In this document: in pieces, positions 29,293-38,211 of the stretch | Position numbering within the stretch: position 1 is the first letter of the stretch | Layout of the letters: each line of letters begins with the position of its first letter | Origin: Oceanobacillus rekensis | GTDB taxonomy: Bacteria > Bacillota > Bacilli > Bacillales > Amphibacillaceae | Assembly: GCF_002153375.1 (NCBI RefSeq) | Contig: NZ_MTBQ01000002.1 | Coordinates: forward strand, 498,223 to 562,222 | Reading direction: 5' to 3' | DNA length: 64,000 nucleotides | The notes under the pieces: model-generated | Seen by the model: the letters and a program-made list of their open reading frames with translations, nothing else | Databases searched by the model: none | What the model was told of the DNA's origin: nothing | Program-made: the position numbers and the translations under genes

Positions 29293-30229
29293 ATGATTAA
29301 CAAAGTTACTGTGCTTGGTTCAGGAGTGATGGGTCATGGTATTGCACAAAATTATGCATTGGCTGGTTATTTCGTCTCACTCTATGATTTAGAGGATGTC
29401 CTCTTGGAAAAAGCCATGAAATTGATAGATGCCAATTTATCTTTGTTAGTAGGAGAAGATTTAATTTCAACATATGAAAAGGAAAAAGCTTTAGGAAGAA
29501 TCACAACAACGACAAATCTTCGTGAAGCAGCTGAAGGAAGCGACTTTATTACGGAGGCAGTACCTGAAGTTCTTGCTATTAAATATAGTCTTTATAAACA
29601 ACTTGAACCTCTTATTAGAGAGGATACTATTATTGCATCCAATACTTCTACATTTCCTATATCACAACTTACAAAAGATGTACTGCATCCAAAACGCTTT
29701 ATTATTACACACTTTTTCAATCCTGCACAATTGGTACCATTAGTAGAAATTGTAAAAAGTGAAGTAACGACAAATCATGTTGTGGAAATTACCATGAATT
29801 TGATGAAGGATATTGGGAAATCTCCTATTGTTTTAAATAAAGATATTCCAGGATTCATTGCAAATCGCCTTCAAGCAGCCCTTGTGAGGGAGGCGTTTTA
29901 TTTAATAGAGGAGGAAAGTAGCTAGTCCGGAAGATATTGATTTAGCTTTAACTGCTGGACCTGGTTTTCGATGGGCATTTTCCGGACCACTTGAAATAGC
30001 AGATTTTGGTGGTTTGGATATTTGGAAAAGTGTTGTTGAAAATCTAGCTCCTGAGTTATCCAAGGCCGAGAAAGTGCCGGAATTTATAAGGGAAAAAGTC
30101 GCAAGTGGAAATTTGGGCACGAAAACAGGTGAAGGAATTTATCAATATTCCAATAAGGTTGTGGAAGGAAAACTCGTTGAAAGAGATGAAAAATTAGTAA
30201 AGCTGAGCAAGATTAAAGAAGGTAAATAA
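29293..30229 (+). pseudogene. 3-hydroxyacyl-CoA dehydrogenase, frameshifted
   Basis: The first 210 residues (ending 29925) hold the Rossmann domain GSGVMGHGIAQNYA, the catalytic THFFNPAQLVPLVE and the start of the C-terminal domain (DIPGFIANRLQAALVREAFYLIEE). The frame then stops, and homology continues in the +1 frame from about 29918 (VASPEDIDLALTAGPGFRWA) to 30229. One extra base in the GAGGAAAG stretch around 29911-29918 accounts for it. The intact protein, about 311 aa, would be a 3-hydroxybutyryl-CoA dehydrogenase/PaaH-like enzyme. Real mutation or sequencing error cannot be separated here. Confidence 0.85.
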
Positions 30230-30290
30230 TATGTTTTAGTAACATTATATATCAAAAGGTATCATAGACATTGAGGCTAGTTCTAATAAA

Positions 30291-30327
30291 AAAAAGACAA
30301 GGGAGTCCATAAGACCCTTGTCTTTTT
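30291..30327. terminator. Bidirectional terminator, ketone-body operon / aroK
   Basis: 13-bp perfect stem AAAAAGACAAGGG / CCCTTGTCTTTTT with 11-nt loop between convergent genes. Confidence 0.9.
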
Positions 30328-30880
30328 ACTTTCCATTCGGTTCGTAAATATCCCATGCCGTTTTCAATGAATCAACAATATAATCGGCAACTTCATCCAC
30401 TACAAGATTGTCCGTAATTACTCTCGAATGATGCTCTTCATAGATTGGTTGTCTGTCATAAAATAGTTTTTCGATTTGATCGATATTTTTCCCTTGTAGG
30501 ACAGGTCTGCTATCTATCAGCAAACTAATTCGTTCTTTCCATGAGTCCCAGGATAAATCGAGGAAGAAGATGATACAATCTGATAAACATGCTTCCCTAA
30601 TCTCATCCTGTAAAAAGGCTCCACCGCCAACAGAGATGATTTTCAGCTTTTGTTTACATGAATGGATAATCATTTCTTTTTCCGTTTCGCGGAATGTCCT
30701 TTCACCATATTCTTTGAAAATTTCTGATGGTGGCATATTGAATTTTTTCTCAATTTCCTCATCTATATCAACAAAATCTCTGTACAATTTTTTTGCAACT
30801 GCTCTGCCGATTGTAGTTTTACCAACTCCCATAAAACCAATCAGCACAATGCTTTGCTCCCGAAGTGAGACATCGTTCAT
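30326..30880 (-). CDS. aroK: Shikimate kinase
   Basis: 184-aa P-loop kinase that phosphorylates shikimate at O3 in chorismate synthesis. Walker A GFMGVGKTT is at residues 14-22, the shikimate-binding DIDEEI near 40 and GGGAF near 85, and the lid/adenine region RPVL after that. ATG follows AGGAGGATCC on the minus strand (about 30885-30892). It stands apart from other aro genes here. Its stop overlaps the bidirectional terminator. Confidence 0.93.
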   Translation of the reverse strand: MNDVSLREQSIVLIGFMGVGKTTIGRAVAKKLYRDFVDIDEEIEKKFNMPPSEIFKEYGERTFRETEKEMIIHSCKQKLKIISVGGGAFLQDEIREACLSDCIIFFLDLSWDSWKERISLLIDSRPVLQGKNIDQIEKLFYDRQPIYEEHHSRVITDNLVVDEVADYIVDSLKTAWDIYEPNGK

Positions 30881-30967
30881 GTGGATCCTCCTAGTAATCT
30901 TATCTGTAAAACTAGTATAAGCTAAATCAACCTATTTTGCACGAGGATATTTGATTCACTTTTCTGT

Positions 30968-31357
30968 TTAATTTAGTTGAATTGCTTTTTTTGCCAAGAG
31001 ATCTGCATGATAATTTTGCTTTTCTGGGATCCACTTAATAAAGAAGTAAGGGAAACCCTCTGATTTCTTTCTTATTTTTTCAAGTAGGGGAAGGAAAACT
31101 TCATTTTTTGTAAAATCATTTTCTATGACATCCACAACAACTTTTGAATCGGACCGAAAAGATAATATTTCTTTTGGAAACGATTCTTTACATATTTCCA
31201 GTGCGTTTATAATTGCATGAAATTCTGCTTCATGATTGGACAACATGCCCAAGGGAAATGAGTATTCATAGCTTTTTCCGTCAGTCTTTATGTAAATTCC
31301 GGCCCCACTTAAGCCAGGATTACCCTTGGATGCCCCGTCCGTATAGACAACAATCAT
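30968..31357 (-). CDS. RNase HI-like (reverse-transcriptase-like fold) protein
   Basis: 129-aa protein of the RNase H fold. The four acidic active-site residues are visible: D in YTDGASKGNPG (residue 7), E in NHEAEF (~46), D in RSDSKVV (~72) and D in HADLLAKKA (~120). It lacks the basic handle of classic RNase HI. Relatives in Bacillus (YpdQ/YpeP type) are annotated as RNase HI-related, and activity on RNA/DNA hybrids is plausible but untested. Single gene. Confidence 0.85.
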   Translation of the reverse strand: MIVVYTDGASKGNPGLSGAGIYIKTDGKSYEYSFPLGMLSNHEAEFHAIINALEICKESFPKEILSFRSDSKVVVDVIENDFTKNEVFLPLLEKIRKKSEGFPYFFIKWIPEKQNYHADLLAKKAIQLN

Positions 31358-31469
31358 ACAGTATACACTCCTAACTTTTTATAATTCTTGCATATAGTAT
31401 ATTATATCTTTTCATGATTCAGTTCCTAATATGATGATTATTAACTTTTTAAAATATTTTAATTATTAA

Positions 31470-31498
31470 TTGAATTATATCTTTGTTTAAGATAAGAT
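31470..31498 (+). promoter_or_regulatory. Possible promoter of the acetate symporter pair
   Basis: TTGAAT (31470-31475), 17-bp spacer, TAAGAT (31493-31498); moderate match to sigma-A consensus in an AT-rich region. Confidence 0.4.
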
Positions 31499-31561
31499 TA
31501 CGTTATTAAAAAGTTTGGGCTTAAGAAAGGTCTAGCTTTAATTAAAGAAAGGAGCTTGCAA

Positions 31562-31918
31562 ATGGGTACTGAAAGCGATTACAATTTTGACGCCAAACGT
31601 AGCATAGAAACAGACTTTGTAAAGGTAGCTGAGAGCGGTCCGTTTAAAAAGTTAATTCAGGAAAGAAAAAGATTCATTTTTCCTCTTACGATATTTTTCC
31701 TGCTTTTTTACTTTTTGCTTCCCATCTTAACATCGTATACGACAATACTCCGTACTCCTGCAATTGGTGATATTTCCTGGGCATGGATTTACGCCTTCGC
31801 ACAATTTATCATGACTTGGGTTCTTTGTACGGTATATGTAAAGAAATCAGCTTCCTTTGATAGACAATCTAAACAATTAATGGATGATATGCTTGAAAAG
31901 GAGAGAGAAGCTAAATGA
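31562..31918 (+). CDS. DUF485 membrane protein (YwcB-like), partner of acetate symporter
   Basis: 118-aa protein with two membrane helices (about residues 37-60 and 75-97) and charged ends; DUF485 family. It is nearly always encoded directly before ActP-type acetate symporters and is presumed to be an accessory subunit. ATG 31562 follows AAAGGAG; an in-frame TTG six bases upstream overlaps the ribosome site and is rejected. The stop overlaps the next start (ATGA). Confidence 0.88.
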   Translation: MGTESDYNFDAKRSIETDFVKVAESGPFKKLIQERKRFIFPLTIFFLLFYFLLPILTSYTTILRTPAIGDISWAWIYAFAQFIMTWVLCTVYVKKSASFDRQSKQLMDDMLEKEREAK

Positions 31919-33447
31919 ATGCAACGGTTATAACTTTATTTCTTATTATTGTATTGACAACACTTGTTATCACGTATTTTGCTGCTAAGAGAACCCAAAC
32001 AACTGGAGACTTCTACACTGCTGGAGGGGGATTAACAGGCTGGCAAAATGGCCTGGCAATTGCAGGTGATTACTTATCTGCAGCATCATTTCTCGGTATT
32101 GCTGGTGCGATTGCATTATATGGTTTCGATGGTTTCTTTTATAGTATTGGCTTTCTGATTGCATACTTAGTTGTGATGTTCTTAGTAGCGGAGCCGTTAA
32201 GAAATCTCGGGAAATATACGCTTGCAGATATGATTAATGCTCGTTTTGAAGCGAAGAAAGTTAGAGGCGTAGCAGCTTTTAGTACCATTACGATCGTTAT
32301 CTTTTATATGATTGCACAGCTTGTTGGAGCGGGAGCACTTATTCAATTATTATTTGGTATTGACTACTGGATTGCTGTACTAATTGTTGGTGTAATGATG
32401 ACGATCTACGTGTTATTTGGTGGGATGACTGCCACCAGCTGGGTGCAAATTATTAAAGCGGTTCTTCTAATGATTGGAACAGTCATTATTGCATTTCTTG
32501 TTTTTGCCCGATTTGATTTTAACATTTTACAGATGTTCAGTGAAGTGAAAAATGTGACAAGTCATGGCGCAGATTATCTTAATCCTGGACTTCGATATAC
32601 ATTTCCGTTAGATACACTTTCTTTAATGCTTGCACTTGTTCTTGGTACAGCAGGTCTGCCACATATTCTGATGAGGTTTTTCACTGTTAAAGATGCAAAA
32701 ACAGCAAGAACCTCGGTTGTTACAGCGACATGGATTGTTGGAATTTTCTATGTGTTGACGATTTTCCTAGGTTTTGGTGCAGCTGCCTTTGTAGGGGAGA
32801 GTAATATTTTAGCAGCAAACCCAGCCGGGAATATGGCAGCACCATTATTGGCAGAAGTCCTTGGTGGCGATCTTCTAATGTCCTTTGTATCTGCGGTAGC
32901 ATTTGCAACGATTTTGGCAGTTGTTGCAGGTTTGGTATTATCTGGTGCCTCTGCATTTGCACATGATATATATGGACAAATTATAAAAAAAGGAAAAGCG
33001 ACCGATCAACAGCAAATGTTGGCAGCACGCTATGCATCAGTAGGTGTGTCAGTTTTTTCCATCTTATTGGCTCTTTTTGCACAAACATTGAATGTCGCCT
33101 TTCTCGTCTCTTTGGCATTTTGTGTGGCAGCAAGTGCAAACCTTCCAGTTATTCTTTACACGATTTATTGGAAACGTTTTAATACAACAGGAGCAGTAAC
33201 AGGTATGTTATTCGGTTTATTGTCTGCACTTATTTTAGTCGCCATTAGTCCGAATGTCATTTCACCAACAGAAGGCGCTGCAATATTTGTAGGGGAACCT
33301 CTTTTTCCATTGACTAACCCTGCGATTATTTCTGTACCATTGGGCTTTCTTGGTGGTTATCTTGGAACGATACTTTCTAAAGAAGCTGATTTTGCAAAGT
33401 ATGCAGAAGTTAGAGTTAGAGCAAATACAGGATATAGAGGGAAATAA
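31915..33447 (+). CDS. actP: Cation/acetate symporter (sodium:solute symporter family)
   Basis: 510-aa SSS-family transporter with about 13 membrane helices, similar to E. coli ActP and B. subtilis YwcA. Characteristic GDYLSAASFLGIAG (near residue 50) and ALVLGTAGLPHILMRFFTV (about 240) are visible. It is expected to import acetate with Na+ or H+. The 4-bp overlap with the DUF485 gene shows coupling. Its closeness to the ketone-body operon fits short-chain acid use, though the promoter looks like sigma-A. Confidence 0.88.
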   Translation: MNATVITLFLIIVLTTLVITYFAAKRTQTTGDFYTAGGGLTGWQNGLAIAGDYLSAASFLGIAGAIALYGFDGFFYSIGFLIAYLVVMFLVAEPLRNLGKYTLADMINARFEAKKVRGVAAFSTITIVIFYMIAQLVGAGALIQLLFGIDYWIAVLIVGVMMTIYVLFGGMTATSWVQIIKAVLLMIGTVIIAFLVFARFDFNILQMFSEVKNVTSHGADYLNPGLRYTFPLDTLSLMLALVLGTAGLPHILMRFFTVKDAKTARTSVVTATWIVGIFYVLTIFLGFGAAAFVGESNILAANPAGNMAAPLLAEVLGGDLLMSFVSAVAFATILAVVAGLVLSGASAFAHDIYGQIIKKGKATDQQQMLAARYASVGVSVFSILLALFAQTLNVAFLVSLAFCVAASANLPVILYTIYWKRFNTTGAVTGMLFGLLSALILVAISPNVISPTEGAAIFVGEPLFPLTNPAIISVPLGFLGGYLGTILSKEADFAKYAEVRVRANTGYRGK

Positions 33448-33455
33448 ATAGAGAA

Positions 33456-33497
33456 TAAAAAAGCGGACTGACCTTTTGTTGGTCGTCCGTTTTTTCA
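33456..33497 (+). terminator. Terminator after the acetate symporter
   Basis: Stem AAAAAGCGGAC-TGACC / GGTC-GTCCGTTTTTT with loop TTTTGTT and T run; one internal mismatch. Confidence 0.82.
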
Positions 33498-33560
33498 GTT
33501 ATCCATATAAATGACAATGACAAAACAGAAGAGAATGATATGATTTAAGGAGTGATAGTT

Positions 33561-34850
33561 GTGAATCAAAAGCTCGTCTTAAAACAGTCATTACAATGGA
33601 AAATGAATCAGTCACTAATACAATCCATTAACATCTTGCAACTTACGAGTGGTGAGTTAATGGATTATTTAAAAGAGGTTGCTAACGAAAATCCATTAAT
33701 TGAGGAAATAGATTCAGATATGGATTGGGAACAGTTCAGACCAACATATACAGAGGCACCATCTATTGGCGAAATCAATCAACGTGTGATGACAATGTAT
33801 GACCAATTGAAAGGGCAACTGTATATGCTCCCCATTGATGATGAATTAAAAAAGATTATCGAATTTGGAATTGATTCGTTAAATGAGGATGGCTACTTGG
33901 ATATTGAATTGGAAGATTGGGCTATTGCTTGTAAAACAACTATAAACTTGGTAACAGAGGCTTTGAATCATATACAGTCACTGGATCCAGTTGGGATTGG
34001 CGCAAGAGATCTCCAAGAATGTATTTTACTGCAACTGAAGCAATCAGATGGTTATCATGATTATGTAGAAGATTTATTGAACGAGCATTTGGAACTTATT
34101 GCTGATTCAAATGTTGATGTTATCAGTCAGTTATATTCTATCTCATTAGATGAAGCCAAACGAACTCTTCAGAACATCAAACGGTGTCATCCAAAGCCGG
34201 GACGAATACTTTCAACAACAGAGCCTGAATATATTATTCCGGAAGCTTCTATTTATAAAGAAGCAGGTGAATGGAAAATATCCTTCTTTAAATGGGCAGC
34301 ACCGAAAATTACGCTTAACCCACTGTATGAGAATTTAAATGACCCTACAAATGAAGCAACCGATTATTTAAAGGGAAAATATAAAGAAATAGATTCATTA
34401 AAACAGGCAATTATATACCGTGGAAACACATTGGAACGAGTGGTACGAATCATTATGGAAAAACAGTTGCCCTTTTTTGAACATGGGGTACATATGATAC
34501 AGCCACTTGGATTAAAGGAAATTGCAGAGGAGTTAAATCTTCATATATCCACAATCAGCAGGGCAATCAGTCAAAAATACATTCAAACGACACGCGGTGT
34601 TTTACCACTTAAGTTCTTTTTGCAAAATGGCATAAGAAAAAAGAATGGGAACCAAACGGCAACATACGTAATAAAACAACTTATACATGACATGATTACA
34701 TATGAAGATAGAAAAAAACCGTTATCAGATGAAGCGATAAGAAGTAAGCTAAGGGACGATTTTACAATTGATGTAGCTAGACGTACAATCATGAAATACC
34801 GTGGGCAATTGAATATCCCATCATCGATGAAAAGAAAACAGGAGGAATAA
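33561..34850 (+). CDS. rpoN: RNA polymerase sigma-54 factor
   Basis: 429 aa. N-terminal Gln-rich region I (QKLVLKQSLQWKMNQSLIQSINILQL) that interacts with activators, the core-binding domain in the middle, a helix-turn-helix (ISTISRAISQKYIQTTRGVLPLKFFL) and the C-terminal RpoN box ARRTIMKYR (residues 406-414), one or two changes from ARRTVAKYR. The GTG at 33561 is chosen because AAGGAGTG lies 6-7 nt before it. It is required for the -24/-12 promoter found 8 kb upstream. In B. subtilis (sigL) it is also near cggR. Confidence 0.95.
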   Translation: MNQKLVLKQSLQWKMNQSLIQSINILQLTSGELMDYLKEVANENPLIEEIDSDMDWEQFRPTYTEAPSIGEINQRVMTMYDQLKGQLYMLPIDDELKKIIEFGIDSLNEDGYLDIELEDWAIACKTTINLVTEALNHIQSLDPVGIGARDLQECILLQLKQSDGYHDYVEDLLNEHLELIADSNVDVISQLYSISLDEAKRTLQNIKRCHPKPGRILSTTEPEYIIPEASIYKEAGEWKISFFKWAAPKITLNPLYENLNDPTNEATDYLKGKYKEIDSLKQAIIYRGNTLERVVRIIMEKQLPFFEHGVHMIQPLGLKEIAEELNLHISTISRAISQKYIQTTRGVLPLKFFLQNGIRKKNGNQTATYVIKQLIHDMITYEDRKKPLSDEAIRSKLRDDFTIDVARRTIMKYRGQLNIPSSMKRKQEE

Positions 34851-34851
34851 A

Positions 34852-35112
34852 ATGCTTCGAGTGATATTTTACACGAAAGAGTTATGTTCATTATGTGATG
34901 ATGCAGAAGCATTACTTTCACTTTTTGAAAATGAGTATCCTTATGAGTTGGAGAAAAGGGATATATATTCGAATGATTTATGGCTTGAGCAATATCAACT
35001 TGAAATACCTGTCATTGAAATAGAAGGAAAACAATTAAATGTTGAAGAAATAAATTATAATTCCATAGAATCGCTGTTAAAAAACAGCCAAAAAGAGGAA
35101 CCAGATGCATAA
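34852..35112 (+). CDS. Glutaredoxin-like protein (DUF836 type)
   Basis: 86-aa thioredoxin-fold protein with a CxxC redox motif CSLC at residues 14-17 after a beta strand RVIFYTK, and cis-proline region EIPVIEIEG. It resembles glutaredoxin family proteins of the DUF836 group in Bacillaceae; the substrate is unknown. Starts 1 bp after rpoN, so it is co-transcribed and likely translationally coupled. Confidence 0.82.
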   Translation: MLRVIFYTKELCSLCDDAEALLSLFENEYPYELEKRDIYSNDLWLEQYQLEIPVIEIEGKQLNVEEINYNSIESLLKNSQKEEPDA

Positions 35113-35132
35113 CTCGGTTACCTCTTTTTATT
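35091..35132 (+). terminator. Terminator of rpoN operon
   Basis: AAAGAGG-AACC pairs with GGTT-ACCTCTTT across a 13-nt loop holding the stop codon, followed by TTATTTT. Confidence 0.7.
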
Positions 35133-35237
35133 TTGAGGAAGTTCACCCTGGCATTTATCATTATTGTTCGATGTTTAGTTATAACTTTGGGAGGAATAAT
35201 TTATATATAAATCCTGCTTTTTAAGTATTTCAGAGTT

Positions 35238-35750
35238 GAGATAAAGTGCGAAGTAACCGTTGGCTGTTTTCCAAAGAATTGTTCTTTTATCCGGGATCGC
35301 TCCGGGCGGATGCGGACCTTAGGGCACGGCCTCAGCCCCGAAGAGAAAACCACTCTTCTGGTCTTCGGACACGTGCTGTTCCCGCAGGACAAGGAAGGCT
35401 TCGGCAGCGATACATCGCACGAAGAAAATTGGTTTGTATTTTCGAGGAGTCACCGCCCTCCGCTCACCCGGACTGGTGAGGCTATAGGATACTATTTTAG
35501 CTATTTAGCTAGTGCAGGTAATTGTTAGCAACTTTCTTACCAGCTCTGGGAAATATACGGAGACTCCTACGGGAAGAGAGGCATAGGTGAGACCCTGAAA
35601 TGCGACAGCATGAAGGGGCTCACCAGCCGCCTTAGGATGCGCGAAGTATATTTCCCAGAGCGGTCGCCGAAGTTGCTTATCTTAGTTCGCACTTTATAGA
35701 TTTTGTGCAAAAGTAGTAACAAATCTATTCGGTGGGTCAATTAGTGTCCA
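35238..35750 (+). repeat. Dispersed TIR-bounded repeat, copy C (composite)
   Basis: Ends GAGATAAAGTGCGAAGTAAC (35238-35257) and CTTAGTTCGCACTTTATAG (35681-35699) are inverted repeats, and the tail (35718-35750) matches copies A and B. Inside are two GC-rich modules, at about 35290-35480 and 35544-35660, plus the shared core CCCAGAGCGGTCGCCGAAG. Short reading frames here have no ribosome sites or recognisable content. It fills most of the 814-bp gap before cggR. Confidence 0.72.
35544..35660 (+). repeat. GC-rich palindromic module inside copy C
   Basis: Bounded by a perfect 15-bp inverted repeat CTCTGGGAAATATAC (35544-35558) / GTATATTTCCCAGAG (35646-35660). The interior (GGAGACTCCTACGGGA ... 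GGTGAGACC ... GGGGCTCACCAGCCGCC) occurs in reverse complement at 44781-44860 in copy D. Very similar modules are familiar from many Bacillaceae intergenic regions. Confidence 0.75.
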
Positions 35751-35826
35751 GTCACATTTGTTTTTGGGGCAACGAGTAAATCAATACAATTTTTTGAAAT
35801 CTGCTTAAGAAATAGATAGTTATTAT

Positions 35827-35915
35827 TTGTATAACTTTTCGAGTATGATATAATGAATTTGTAATCGGGACATAATATAACCTAGTGGGACATAATTATA
35901 CCCGGTGAAAAGAAA
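35827..35915 (+). promoter_or_regulatory. cggR-gapA promoter with CggR operator
   Basis: TTGTAT (35827-35832), 16-bp spacer, TG-extended TATAAT (35849-35854). Downstream are two direct repeats, CGGGACATAATATA (35876-35889) and TGGGACATAATTATA (35896-35910), 20 bp apart as in the B. subtilis CggR operator (CGGGAC...TGTC repeated every 20 bp). CggR bound here blocks elongation; fructose-1,6-bisphosphate relieves it. Confidence 0.85.
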
Positions 35916-35926
35916 GAGGCATTTAG

Positions 35927-36955
35927 ATGAAACCCTTAATCGAATTACAAAAAAAGCTTGTTCCTGAATTACTTGAAGTAATCAAACAGCGATATTCCTT
36001 ACTGCAAAGTGTTCGGCAGCTCGAGCCAATTGGTAGAAGAGGCTTGGCGGAGCACACCAAAATGACAGAAAGACATGTCAGAGGGGAAATTGATTTTCTC
36101 TATGCACAAGGACTAATCGAGATTACAACTAAAGGAATGTTTATTACAAATGAGGGTAAATTAATTCTGGAACAACTTGCGCAATTCATTGGTGAATTAT
36201 CAGGGTTACATGTTTTAGAAAAAAAAATTAAGGAAACATTACATGTAGGGAAGGTTGTTATTGTTCCTGGTGATAGTGATGAGAACACATGGGTCAAACA
36301 AGAATTGGGAAAAGCATGTGTCAACTATCTCAAAACCATTTTAAAAAAGGAAAATACAATTGCCGTTACAGGTGGAAGTACTATGGCTGCTGTTGCAAAT
36401 GCGATGACACCTTTAGGTAAGGAAAGTAATCTTTTATTCGTTCCCGCTCGTGGTGGAATTGGAGAAAAGGTGGAAAATCAGGCGTCCGGTATTGTAGCTG
36501 AAATGTCCAGAAGGGCCCATGGCGATTATCGAATGTTATATGTACCTGATCCAATCAGTGATTCTACCTATGAGACAATCATCACTGAGCCAGCCATCAA
36601 TGACATATTAGAAAAGATTAAAAGCTCAAATATTGTTATACATGGTGTCGGCGACGCACTGAAAATGGCGGAACGACGAAGAACCCCCGAACAGGTAGTA
36701 TCCCTGTTGAAAGAAAAGCATGCTGCTAGTGAAGCATTCGGTTATTACTTTGACCAATCTGGGAACATGGTCCATAAGGTCAAAACAGTCGGTATTCAAC
36801 TGGAAGATTTGGAAGCCGTCGAACAAGTTATAACGGTTGCTGGTGGAAAATCCAAAGGGAAAGCAATTGCTTCTTATTTTAAACAAGGTAAAAGCAACCT
36901 ACTTATAACAGATCAGGGTGCAGCAGAACAGATTTTGAGAGGTAACCCTCTTTAA
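35927..36955 (+). CDS. cggR: Central glycolytic genes regulator
   Basis: 342-aa repressor of the SorC/DeoR-like family: N-terminal winged helix (about residues 28-75, RRGLAEHTKMTERHVRGEIDFLYAQGLIE) and a C-terminal sugar-phosphate-binding domain (VAVTGGSTMAAVANAM near 145; GIGDAL-like GVGDAL). It senses fructose-1,6-bisphosphate. First gene of the glycolytic operon; the twin operator lies just upstream, so it represses itself and gapA. Confidence 0.95.
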   Translation: MKPLIELQKKLVPELLEVIKQRYSLLQSVRQLEPIGRRGLAEHTKMTERHVRGEIDFLYAQGLIEITTKGMFITNEGKLILEQLAQFIGELSGLHVLEKKIKETLHVGKVVIVPGDSDENTWVKQELGKACVNYLKTILKKENTIAVTGGSTMAAVANAMTPLGKESNLLFVPARGGIGEKVENQASGIVAEMSRRAHGDYRMLYVPDPISDSTYETIITEPAINDILEKIKSSNIVIHGVGDALKMAERRRTPEQVVSLLKEKHAASEAFGYYFDQSGNMVHKVKTVGIQLEDLEAVEQVITVAGGKSKGKAIASYFKQGKSNLLITDQGAAEQILRGNPL

Positions 36956-36992
36956 ATATATTTTTATTAAAAAAGTTTTATAGGAGGAATAG

Positions 36993-38003
<1,011 letters not shown>

Positions 38004-38054
38004 TCAACAAAAGCGAAGGCGACTATGGGCGCTAGCTGAATATAAATGTAGTTG

Positions 38055-38088
38055 CGGAGGAGGATTCCATTCCTCCTCCGTTTTTTCA
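38055..38088 (+). terminator. Terminator after gapA
   Basis: Perfect 10-bp GC-rich stem CGGAGGAGGA / TCCTCCTCCG, 6-nt loop, TTTTTT. It would reduce read-through to pgk and set a higher gapA level. Confidence 0.9.
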
Positions 38089-38211
38089 TATTTCCGATAC
38101 AATTACAAGCGATTAAACAACTCATGGTATATAATGATTACGAATGAAGTTTTCAGGGGAAACCTATTATAGTTAACATGTTACATAGTCCAAAATTAGG
38201 AGGGTTTAAAC

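Noticed and set aside
35246..35528. Overlapping short reading frames in the GC-rich part before cggR
   Set aside because: They lie wholly within repeat modules, have no ribosome site and no protein-like composition; GC-rich repeats lack stop codons by chance.
38101..38135. cre site and promoter before pgk
   Set aside because: The best cre alignment has about three mismatches and the TATAAT has no acceptable -35, so only a candidate -10 is mentioned.
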